Source: Rhodospirillaceae bacterium
GTDB lineage: Bacteria; Pseudomonadota; Alphaproteobacteria; UBA11136
Reading direction: 5' to 3'
Assembly (NCBI GenBank): GCA_018663165.1
Contig: JABJES010000245.1
Coordinates: 1 to 7,141 of the forward strand
DNA length: 7,141 nucleotides
In this document: piece by piece, positions 1-5,621 of the stretch
Position numbering within the stretch: position 1 is the stretch's first letter
Layout: each line of letters begins with the position of its first letter
Position numbers and translations under genes: made by a program
Notes under the pieces: model-generated
What the model saw: the letters and a program-made list of their open reading frames with translations, nothing else
What the model was told of the DNA's origin: nothing
Database searches by the model: none

Positions 1-1382
1 CCGGGCTTGGGCGGAATGGAGCCTTCGGGCAATTTCCAGGTTTTCTCCGCCTTCTCGCGGTGCGCCTTCTTCATCACAACCAGATCGGCGGGCAGGCGGT
101 GGGCGAAGGTGCCGACTTCGCGCGCCGTGCCGCAGGCTGAGGGTTGGCCGGTCAGCGAGAAGGGGCCGCAGCCGGGTTTGGAAATTTTGCCGGTCAGAAG
201 ATGAACGTTGTACGCCAGATTATTGACCCAGGTTCCCCGGGTATGCTGGTTGAATCCCATGGTCCAGTAGGAGACAACCTTGACGTTGGGGTCGGCGTAA
301 AGCTCGGCCAGTTTGAGCAGCGTTTCTGCTGGCACACCGGATATTTCGACCGTTTTTTCGAGTGTATAATCAGCAACGAAAGCCTTGTATTCGTCAAATG
401 ACATGGGCTCGGACGCCCCGGCTTTTTTAGCATTTTTCGCCGCTTTTTCTTTTGGATGCTCGGGACGCAGGCCATAGCCGATATCGTCGGCGCCGCGCCG
501 GAAATTGACGTGTTTGGCGACAAAATCCTTGTCCACCGCGTCGTTCTCGATGATGTAATTGGCGATGTAGTTAAGGATGGCGAGGTCGGATTGCGGTGTG
601 AAAATAGCGCCGATATCGGCCAGTTCGAAATTGCGATTCCTGAAGGTGGACAAGACAGCGACCTTGACGTGGGGGGCGGTCAACCGGCGGTCGGTCAGCC
701 GCGACCACAGGATCGGGTGCATCTCGGCCATGTTTGACCCCCAGAGCACAAAGGCGTCGGCTTCTTCCAGATCGTCATAACAGCCCATCGGCTCGTCGAT
801 GCCGAAGGTGCGCATAAATCCGGCGACGGCGGATGCCATGCAGTGGCGCGCGTTGGGGTCGATGTTGTTGGTGAGAAACCCAGCCTTCATCAGTTTGACG
901 GCGGCATATCCTTCCCACACTGTCCACTGGCCCGAACCGAACATGCCGACCGAGGTCGGCCCCTTTTTCTTGAGCGCTGCCTTGAACTTTTCAGCCATGA
1001 CGTCGAAGGCTTCGTCCCAGCTGACCGGCTCAAATTCACCGTTCTTGTCGTATTTTCCATTTTTTTTACGCAGCAATGGCGTCGTTAGACGGTCATTGCC
1101 ATAAATGATTTTGGAGAGGAAATAGCCTTTGACGCAGTTGAGTCCACGGTTGACCGGGGCCTCTGGGTCGCCCTGGGTGGCGACGATACGTCCGCCCTTG
1201 GTGCCGACCAGAACACCGCAGCCGGTGCCGCAGAAACGGCAGGGCGCCTTGTCCCAACGCACACCGGAATCATTCGGTCCGGGGTTGGCGGCCATTACAG
1301 GTGCGGGAAGGCTGAGGCCGGCAGCAGCAGCCGTCGCCGCCACCGCATTTGATTTGATGAAATCACGCCGTGACAGTTTCAT
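1..1382 (-). CDS. napA: Periplasmic nitrate reductase catalytic subunit NapA (partial, C-terminus beyond left edge)
   Basis: NapA reduces nitrate to nitrite in the periplasm, using a Mo-bis-MGD cofactor and one [4Fe-4S] cluster fed by NapB. The frame is open from ATG 1382 to the window edge, giving 460 of the family's roughly 830 residues. It starts with a Tat signal (SRRDFIK at residues 4-10, then an Ala-rich hydrophobic stretch ending near PVMAA at 28-32). The cluster ligands are Cys48, Cys51, Cys55 and Cys83, followed by Lys85, the conserved lysine between cluster and pterin. The molybdenum ligand is Cys181 in RHCMASAV (codon 842-840). Later motifs such as WTMGFNQHTRG, LLTGKISKPGCGPFSLTG and CGTAREVGTFAHRLPAD are typical of NapA and separate it from NasA-type enzymes. 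A GGAG at 1393-1390, seven bases upstream, lies inside the end of napD, so the two genes are translationally close. No lesion is seen in the visible part. Confidence 0.97.
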   Translation of the reverse strand, partial: MKLSRRDFIKSNAVAATAAAAGLSLPAPVMAANPGPNDSGVRWDKAPCRFCGTGCGVLVGTKGGRIVATQGDPEAPVNRGLNCVKGYFLSKIIYGNDRLTTPLLRKKNGKYDKNGEFEPVSWDEAFDVMAEKFKAALKKKGPTSVGMFGSGQWTVWEGYAAVKLMKAGFLTNNIDPNARHCMASAVAGFMRTFGIDEPMGCYDDLEEADAFVLWGSNMAEMHPILWSRLTDRRLTAPHVKVAVLSTFRNRNFELADIGAIFTPQSDLAILNYIANYIIENDAVDKDFVAKHVNFRRGADDIGYGLRPEHPKEKAAKNAKKAGASEPMSFDEYKAFVADYTLEKTVEISGVPAETLLKLAELYADPNVKVVSYWTMGFNQHTRGTWVNNLAYNVHLLTGKISKPGCGPFSLTGQPSACGTAREVGTFAHRLPADLVVMKKAHREKAEKTWKLPEGSIPPKP

Positions 1383-1383
1383 T

Positions 1384-1638
1384 TCAATTCTCCAGTTGGG
1401 CCGTTTGGGCATCAAGGTGGTGGTGATAGACCAGCGATGCGGACAACACGCCCGGCATGCCATGAAGGTCGAGAAGCATTTTTCCGACATATTCGGTTTC
1501 TTCACCTTCGGTGGTGACGATGATCCGGCCATCGCCTTCGTTGAGGTGAATTTCAACACCGGGAAGGGCGGCCAGGCGCTCTTCAACATCGGAAAGATGA
1601 TCCGGGTGAGCCCGGATAAGTACGCCGCAGATATCCAT
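1384..1638 (-). CDS. napD: NapD, Tat-signal chaperone for NapA
   Basis: This cytoplasmic chaperone family binds the NapA twin-arginine signal peptide and holds back export until the cofactor is in place. The product is 84 residues, normal for NapD, beginning MDICGVLIRAHPD and containing LPGVEIH (about residues 25-31), GRIIVTTEGEE (37-47) and the C-terminal PGVLSASLVYHHH, matching the ferredoxin-like beta-alpha-beta layout and conserved ends of the family. I chose ATG 1638 rather than in-frame GTG 1650, because a GGAG at 1648-1645 sits six bases before this ATG and would overlap the GTG itself. The ATG shares one base with the napF stop (TAATG), and the stop lies one base before the napA start, so the three genes are very probably co-transcribed and translationally coupled. 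Confidence 0.93.
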   Translation of the reverse strand: MDICGVLIRAHPDHLSDVEERLAALPGVEIHLNEGDGRIIVTTEGEETEYVGKMLLDLHGMPGVLSASLVYHHHLDAQTAQLEN

Positions 1639-2705
1639 TATGATCTCCACACTGATTGTCGCCCTTTGGGCGACGGAGTCTGGGGCTGGGCCGCCGGGTC
1701 GTCAAGAGAGCTGATTTTAATCGCACTGACGGGGCAGGCGCTAAGACAGGCACCGCAACCGTTGCAGGCATCAAGGTCGATCTCGGGGATCGGAACGCCG
1801 CCTGCACGGGGTCGAAAAAGCAGGGCGTCGGGTTCGCAGTGGTCGCTGCAGCTTCGGCATTCGACGCCGTGATAGGGCAGGCAGCTTGAGTTGATGTCGA
1901 TCCGTAGATGCCAGGGGGGCGGTCGGTCCACATGCTCGTCGAAGCTGGCAATGGCACCACTTGGGCAGGCGGCGGCGCACTCGCCACAAAATGTACAGCC
2001 GTCCTTTCCGCCCTTGCTAAAATCCACCTTCGGTCGTTTGTCGGCACCAAGATGAAGAAGGCCCTCGGTGCAGGCGACGGTACAGTCACCGCAAGAGGTG
2101 CAAATCTCGGCAAAGCGATATTCGGCCACCGACCATGGTGGACGCAGGGGCGGTGGCGTGGTGATTTTCCCGCTCAGGAAGCGGCGGCGGGAAATCCGTT
2201 TTCCTGTCTGGGCTGGTGTTATTGCTTGTGGCTTGTCGCCATTTGGGCCGGGGGCAGGGGCAAAATCGGCGACGTCCTTGAAAGTGCCGGTGCTTTCGAT
2301 TCTGTGGTGATCTTTTTTCAGGACCGAGATTGCCGGGTGCATTTTCTCTGGGGCAAAGATGTGAAGGGCTTCACAGCCCCTGTCCAGGGCCAGGCTGTCC
2401 ATGGTTTCAAGGAGGTGGGCTAAAACCGTTTCAGGTCCCACCAGATCCTGGGCCACCACATTCTCGCAGACCAGGCTTTTGCCGTGCAGGAGGTCATGGG
2501 TCAAACGATAGGCGAAAAGGCCATAGATATAGCCTTCTTCGCTTTCAATGCACCAGACGCCGCTTTCTTCGTCTGCAGCCGTCGAGGCTTGAACATAGTC
2601 CAGCCATCGCTCAAGACTCACCTGCGGATAAAGTCCGCTGATGAGGGGAAACGCCTGGCTTGCCCTCTTGGGCAAGAGCTGTTTGGAAACGAGATGTCGG
2701 GGCAT
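1638..2705 (-). CDS. napF: NapF-type ferredoxin fused to an N-terminal GNAT-like domain
   Basis: The C-terminal half is NapF, a cytoplasmic iron-sulfur protein linked in other proteobacteria to NapA maturation. From the start used here the product is 355 residues, about twice the usual NapF length. Residues 170-179 (KRISRRRFLS) match the usual NapF N-terminus. Four cysteine groups follow: CTSCGDCTVAC (202-212), CTFCGECAAAC (237-247), C-x7-CRSCSDHC (275-290) and CNGCGACLSAC (314-324), 16 cysteines for four [4Fe-4S] clusters. Residues about 20-145 lack cysteine pairs and resemble a GNAT fold (GYIYGLFAYR, then ENVVAQDL, then a helix and RGCEALHIFAPE), joined by a Pro/Gly-rich linker near 147-168. 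The frame is continuous. ATG 2780 and GTG 2786 are also in frame (382 residues from the GTG), but both fall in a perfect FNR box, so ATG 2705 is preferred; no start has a good Shine-Dalgarno sequence. It is first in a napFDA order. The NapF assignment is firm; the N-terminal domain and start are less so. Confidence 0.88.
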   Translation of the reverse strand: MPRHLVSKQLLPKRASQAFPLISGLYPQVSLERWLDYVQASTAADEESGVWCIESEEGYIYGLFAYRLTHDLLHGKSLVCENVVAQDLVGPETVLAHLLETMDSLALDRGCEALHIFAPEKMHPAISVLKKDHHRIESTGTFKDVADFAPAPGPNGDKPQAITPAQTGKRISRRRFLSGKITTPPPLRPPWSVAEYRFAEICTSCGDCTVACTEGLLHLGADKRPKVDFSKGGKDGCTFCGECAAACPSGAIASFDEHVDRPPPWHLRIDINSSCLPYHGVECRSCSDHCEPDALLFRPRAGGVPIPEIDLDACNGCGACLSACPVSAIKISSLDDPAAQPQTPSPKGRQSVWRS

Positions 2706-2769
2706 GTTTGGACGGTCTGGCTGGGGGTTGATCCAGTAATGAATTTGACAGATGGAACCATTCAAAGCC

Positions 2770-2783
2770 TTGATCTGCATCAA
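2770..2783. promoter_or_regulatory. FNR/FixK-type operator TTGATCTGCATCAA
   Basis: This is a perfect match to the FNR consensus TTGAT-N4-ATCAA, symmetric about 2776.5. It lies between the divergent napF and fnr-like genes. If it acts at the classical -41.5 position toward napF, transcription would start near 2735, about 30 bases before ATG 2705, with AT-rich sequence near 2738-2748 in the -10 region. Toward the fnr-like gene the same spacing gives a start near 2818. The neighbouring regulator has the E-x2-S-R recognition residues expected to read TTGAT half-sites, so it is the obvious candidate to bind here. The site itself is visible; its use in either direction is inferred. Confidence 0.85.
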
Positions 2784-2810
2784 CACAAGAGGTAATGAGC
2801 TTTTAGTGTC

Positions 2811-2825
2811 TTAACCTTTGCTTAA
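2811..2825. promoter_or_regulatory. CtrA-like box TTAA-N7-TTAA
   Basis: TTAA at 2811-2814 and TTAA at 2822-2825 are separated by exactly seven bases and sit in a tandem repeat of CTTAACC (2810-2816 and 2821-2827) with an 11-base period. TTAA-N7-TTAA(C) is the recognition sequence of CtrA, the OmpR-family cell-cycle and motility regulator of alphaproteobacteria. The box lies about 90 bases upstream of the fnr-like start and 34 bases from the FNR box. A helical-turn direct repeat could equally bind another OmpR/PhoB-type regulator. Binding is inferred from the motif alone. Confidence 0.45.
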
Positions 2826-2917
2826 CCCTGAAATTTCCTAAGACTTTCCTTTTTCCGCGCACCGTGGCACAAAATAGAAGGATTCTCTCCTAACTCCTCG
2901 TTTTTTGGCTGGTGCTC

Positions 2918-3670
2918 ATGTTCGGTTCACGACAATTCACCTCAGAAGTTCTTGAGCATTGCCAGACATGCAGCATCCGGCTGACCAGTGTCTGCAGTGC
3001 CTTGAAGGAGGAAGAGATTGGGGGGCTGGCCGAAATTACGACCCTGATTAAGGCGGACCCTCAGGAAACGATCTTTTACGAAGGTGACCCGGCAGATCAT
3101 CTGTTCAACGTCACCGGGGGCGGAGTCAGTATGTTCAAGCTGCTTCCCGATGGACGACGGCAGATTACAGGATTTCTTTTTGCCGGGGATTTCCTCGGTC
3201 TCGCCCTTCACGACCATTACAGTTATTCAGCCGAGGCTATTACCGGGGCGACTTTTTGCAGGTTTCCCCGCAATAAGCTGGAAGTCTTGCTCGACAAATA
3301 CCCGAAATTCGAAAAGCGGCTTTTGCAGACCGCCTCGAACGAATTGGCGGCGGCCCAGGATCAGATGTTGTTGCTCGGGCGCAAGACGGCACAAGAGCGC
3401 ATCGCTTCGTTCCTTTTGAATTTATCCCAGCGCGCCATGCGCCGGGGACAGGCAGGCGACAAGGTCGATTTGCCGATGTCGCGGGCCGATATCGGGGATT
3501 ATCTCGGGCTGACCATTGAAACCGTCAGCCGCACCTTTACCCGGCTGAAAAAGGAAGAGGTTATCGAGCTTCCAGGTGTTCATGAGGTGGTTATCCTGGA
3601 CCGTGCCGGTCTTCAGGATATTGCCGGTTTTAGCGCCGAAGACCCGGTTGCGGCAGTCGCCGCGTTCTAG
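2918..3670 (+). CDS. FNR-family oxygen-sensing transcription regulator (FnrN/ANR/FixK type)
   Basis: This is a cytoplasmic Crp/Fnr-superfamily regulator of anaerobic genes, 250 residues from ATG 2918. The N-terminus has Cys15-x2-Cys18-x7-Cys26 and a further Cys114, the four-cysteine set that in FNR/FnrN/ANR proteins holds an oxygen-labile [4Fe-4S] cluster; classical FixK proteins lack it. A cyclic-nucleotide-binding-like beta barrel spans about 30-125 (EGDPADHLFNV, GDFLGL). The dimerisation helix is near 130-160 (ELAAAQDQMLLLGRKTAQER). The C-terminal winged helix has MSRADIGDYLGLTIETVSR, with Glu201, Ser204 and Arg205 in the positions that read TTGAT. GTG 2912 is an in-frame alternative; neither start has a strong Shine-Dalgarno sequence. 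It is divergent from napF and faces a perfect FNR box, suggesting it activates nap and perhaps regulates itself. The family is certain; fnr, fnrN, anr or aadR cannot be told apart here. Confidence 0.93.
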   Translation: MFGSRQFTSEVLEHCQTCSIRLTSVCSALKEEEIGGLAEITTLIKADPQETIFYEGDPADHLFNVTGGGVSMFKLLPDGRRQITGFLFAGDFLGLALHDHYSYSAEAITGATFCRFPRNKLEVLLDKYPKFEKRLLQTASNELAAAQDQMLLLGRKTAQERIASFLLNLSQRAMRRGQAGDKVDLPMSRADIGDYLGLTIETVSRTFTRLKKEEVIELPGVHEVVILDRAGLQDIAGFSAEDPVAAVAAF

Positions 3671-3719
3671 CTCTCTTGGAGTAAGGCCTGGTCCGGATTA
3701 TGGCAGGTAATATCCAGGT

Positions 3720-3746
3720 AATAAAAGGCCCCGCGCAAGCGAGGCC
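3720..3746 (-). terminator. Rho-independent terminator for the small minus-strand ORF
   Basis: Read on the minus strand, GGCCTCGC, loop TTGC, and GCGGGGCC form an 8-pair stem (one T-G wobble) over 3746-3727, followed directly by TTTTATT. On the plus strand the same stem carries a C-A mismatch and is followed by AAAA, so it fits minus-strand transcripts better. It lies 60 bases past the stop of the 32-residue ORF and may also weakly serve the fnr-like gene from the other side. Confidence 0.7.
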
Positions 3747-3806
3747 AAAATCTGGATAAAAATTAAAGCTTTTAAGCCTTTAACAGGGGTCTTAGAAAGT
3801 GTGGGG

Positions 3807-3905
3807 TTAGAAAATGCCGCCGACGATTAAAAGGACGGCCAGACACCCTGTCATGGCATTTACGGCAAAAGAGCCATATCGCGTAATCCTGTTTTCATGT
3901 GTCAT
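3807..3905 (-). CDS. Small single-pass membrane peptide, 32 residues, unknown function
   Basis: The product is MTHENRITRYGSF followed by AVNAMTGCLAVLLIVGGIF: a short charged, net-basic N-terminus and one hydrophobic stretch from about residue 13 to the C-terminus, long enough for one membrane helix. By the positive-inside rule the N-terminus is probably cytoplasmic. The start at 3905 has one of the strongest ribosome binding sites in the window (GGGAGGAG at 3916-3909, with AGGAG three bases and GGGAGG five bases from the ATG). A good intrinsic terminator follows on the same strand. Together these argue for a real, independently transcribed small gene. Its size and shape recall small accessory subunits of respiratory complexes, but it does not match CcoQ, CydX or NapE that I can recognise, so no function is assigned. 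It stands between the fnr-like gene and the unknown 522-residue gene. Confidence 0.6.
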   Translation of the reverse strand: MTHENRITRYGSFAVNAMTGCLAVLLIVGGIF

Positions 3906-4014
3906 TGTCTCCTCCCTCTTTATGACGGCCCAATGATGCCTCTCATGGAGGTCTCTGGATATGACGGCGGTCACAATTGCGGAAGTTTTTATTTTGTCGG
4001 CATTTGGCAGTTGA
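3906..4014. promoter_or_regulatory. Divergent intergenic region
   Basis: This 109-base gap separates the small minus-strand ORF from the plus-strand 522-residue gene and should hold the promoter of the former. It contains a direct repeat TATGACGGC (3921-3929 and 3960-3968), a short inverted repeat CCTC-TCATG-GAGG near 3939-3951, and an AT-rich stretch at 3985-3995. I see no FNR box and no clear sigma-70 pair for the minus-strand gene. Confidence 0.4.
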
Positions 4015-4032
4015 ATGAAACAATTTGATAAC
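4004..4032 (+). promoter_or_regulatory. Candidate sigma-70 promoter TTGGCA-N17-GATAAC
   Basis: TTGGCA at 4004-4009 matches the -35 consensus at five of six bases, and GATAAC at 4027-4032 matches the -10 at four of six, with the optimal 17-base spacer. Transcription would begin near 4039, after ATG 4015 but before the next in-frame ATG at 4099. It could therefore drive a shorter form of the downstream protein, or be a chance match inside the coding region. Confidence 0.35.
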
Positions 4033-5583
4033 ATCGCTCGGGGAATCATCAAGGTGACCCACCAGGCTTCTGTTCCTGAGACCCTCCATATTCGGCGGAT
4101 GACCCTTGCCGACGAGGCGACGCTGAACGTCATTTCCCTCAATCATCTCAAGGTTATCTTCAATGTCGTTCTGACTCATAAAATGAGCGATCTTGATCCC
4201 AAAACGATCAAAAAAGCGCGCCAGAATGGGGCAGCTTTTCTGCTTGCCGAAAGCGGGGATGAATACCCCCCGGCCTTGCGAGAAGAAGATCTGGATGTTT
4301 TAGAGAATGCCCTGGTTCAGGTCAGCGCGGAAATTCTGGAAAAAGAAGTCGAAGGTGAATTGGGCAGCGAGGCAACCGGCAAGACAAACAAAGACGGCGC
4401 TGGCAAGAAAAAGAAAAAAACGAAGGCCGACGCTGAGGGCAATGAAAATCCGGCGATTTTTTTTACCGATTATTTCGATGGCTTTATTCTGCGTCAGATT
4501 GAAGCCCGTCTTGCCCTGATTGCAGCACCCATTTCATCAAAGGCGGTGATGCTGTCCCCTGATCTGGCCGGAATTGCCACGGAACTTTTCTTTAAAGCCT
4601 TTGCCCTGGGAGAGGCCGTTACTTTGTGGCGACGGACGAAGAAGGAATTTGTCGTCTGGCGAGAAGCCAATGACATTGACCTGATGAAGGCAGATGGAGA
4701 GGCCGCAATCGACGGTCTTTTCAACAGTTTTTTCGAAGCCAAGGAAGGGCAGGATGGTCTGGGTAAGTTACTTTCCGAACTGGGGGAAATAGCCGCCCGG
4801 TTCAAGGATATTCGGGTCCATGCCGCAGATGCCTTGGAGGTTAAAGAGGAAACCGGCCTTAAGGCGAAGTTACAGAGGGTGCTTAAAAAGAAGACGGGGG
4901 CGCCTCGTCTGGAAAAGGTGAAGAAGCAGCGTTTTAATAAAATTGCCAAAATCGACAAAGCCATATCCCAGGCTATCGGCGAGAAGATTGCAGGGAAGCC
5001 AAAATCTCTGACGAAAACTGAAATAGGCTTTATCTGCACGGCCATTGGCGAGACTTCTCTTGAGAGGTTCACGATGCTGGAAAGGGACGTAAAAGCCCTG
5101 TGGCCGGAAAATGATCAGACGGTTATTTACGCCGAAGAACACGTTAAGGAAATTACCGATAAGATTTATCTTGTTTTACGCGATAACAAGGCGAGCTATA
5201 TGGAGGTGGGGCTTCTCTTCGCTCGCCTAATATACGGCATCCACCCCTTCAACCTGCGCTATCTTTCCAAGTTCTTCGACGGCAACAGCCGTTTCCAGCA
5301 GATCAAGGTCATGCGCGGGTTCCCCTATCTGAAGAACGCCCTGTTGTGGCATCTCAACGCCATCGGTGAGACCCTGATAAAGCTGGCTGAAGAGGACAAT
5401 GAGGAGGAGTTCGACCACGAGGCAAAAATTTATAGCAACTCACGCAACGCGGTCATCAACCTCGAATATAAGGGCCAAGCGGATGCCGTTGCCCGCAAGA
5501 TCATCGCCATAAAGCCTGCATTCGAAGACAAGGAACGCCAGGCTCTGTGGAAAAAGAAATTAAAAGGTTTTTCGCCGATGTAG
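4015..5583 (+). CDS. Uncharacterised lysine-rich, mostly helical protein (522 residues)
   Basis: I do not recognise this protein. It has no signal peptide and no clear membrane segment, so it is probably cytoplasmic. Residues 1-115 form a first segment rich in Leu, Asp and Glu. Residues 116-146 are a low-complexity hydrophilic linker with five consecutive lysines at 131-135. A second segment (147-275) starts with IFFTDYFDGFILRQIEARL and looks helical. Residues 279-330 are strongly basic (KLQRVLKKKTG, LEKVKKQRFNKIAKIDKAI) and could bind nucleic acid or an acidic partner. The C-terminal part (331-522) includes LFARLIYGIHPFNLRYLSKF and an acidic patch EEDNEEEFDHE near 459-469. ATG 4015 has no good Shine-Dalgarno sequence; ATG 4099 (494 residues) is an alternative, supported by a promoter-like match. 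The gene ends 38 bases before the convergent kinase. The long frame and codon bias make a real gene likely; function is unknown. Confidence 0.8.
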   Translation: MKQFDNIARGIIKVTHQASVPETLHIRRMTLADEATLNVISLNHLKVIFNVVLTHKMSDLDPKTIKKARQNGAAFLLAESGDEYPPALREEDLDVLENALVQVSAEILEKEVEGELGSEATGKTNKDGAGKKKKKTKADAEGNENPAIFFTDYFDGFILRQIEARLALIAAPISSKAVMLSPDLAGIATELFFKAFALGEAVTLWRRTKKEFVVWREANDIDLMKADGEAAIDGLFNSFFEAKEGQDGLGKLLSELGEIAARFKDIRVHAADALEVKEETGLKAKLQRVLKKKTGAPRLEKVKKQRFNKIAKIDKAISQAIGEKIAGKPKSLTKTEIGFICTAIGETSLERFTMLERDVKALWPENDQTVIYAEEHVKEITDKIYLVLRDNKASYMEVGLLFARLIYGIHPFNLRYLSKFFDGNSRFQQIKVMRGFPYLKNALLWHLNAIGETLIKLAEEDNEEEFDHEAKIYSNSRNAVINLEYKGQADAVARKIIAIKPAFEDKERQALWKKKLKGFSPM

Positions 5584-5590
5584 GGCGGTT

Positions 5591-5611
5591 TTTCTGGCCC
5601 GGGTGCAGAAA
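5591..5611. terminator. Weak inverted repeat between convergent genes
   Basis: TTTCTG at 5591-5596 pairs with CAGAAA at 5606-5611 around the loop GCCCGGGTG, in the 38-base gap between two convergent genes. The stem is short and AT-rich, and only a few T residues flank the left arm. It may help end transcription from either side but is not a strong intrinsic terminator. Confidence 0.3.
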
Positions 5612-5621
5612 CTTTGAAACT

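Noticed and set aside
1129..1872. 247-codon plus-strand open frame across napA, napD and napF
   Set aside because: It runs antisense to three well-supported nap genes with conserved motifs in the other strand, and its translation resembles no protein.
1583..2113. 176-codon minus-strand frame inside napF
   Set aside because: Out-of-frame shadow of the cysteine-rich ferredoxin region; the correct frame carries all 16 cluster cysteines.
2082..2120. Possible C-terminal truncation or separate start for a stand-alone NapF near the ferredoxin half
   Set aside because: No start codon with a ribosome binding site is found near the RRRFL motif, and the frame is continuous from the N-terminal domain.
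2165..2200. SRRRFL in NapF as a Tat export signal
   Set aside because: It is internal (residues 172-177), has no following hydrophobic stretch, and NapF is a cytoplasmic family in which this motif is common.
2728..2743. Second TTGAT half-site within the napF 5' region
   Set aside because: TTGATCCAGTAATGAA lacks the ATCAA second half-site at the required spacing.
3763..3783. TTAA-rich inverted repeat (TTAAAG...CTTTAA) as a second CtrA site
   Set aside because: The TTAA spacings are 5, 4 and 13 bases, not 7; it is probably just AT-rich sequence near the terminator.
3807..4142. Longer 111-codon version of the small membrane peptide starting at 4142
   Set aside because: The extra N-terminus is antisense to the 522-residue gene, and the strong Shine-Dalgarno sequence lies just before the ATG at 3905.
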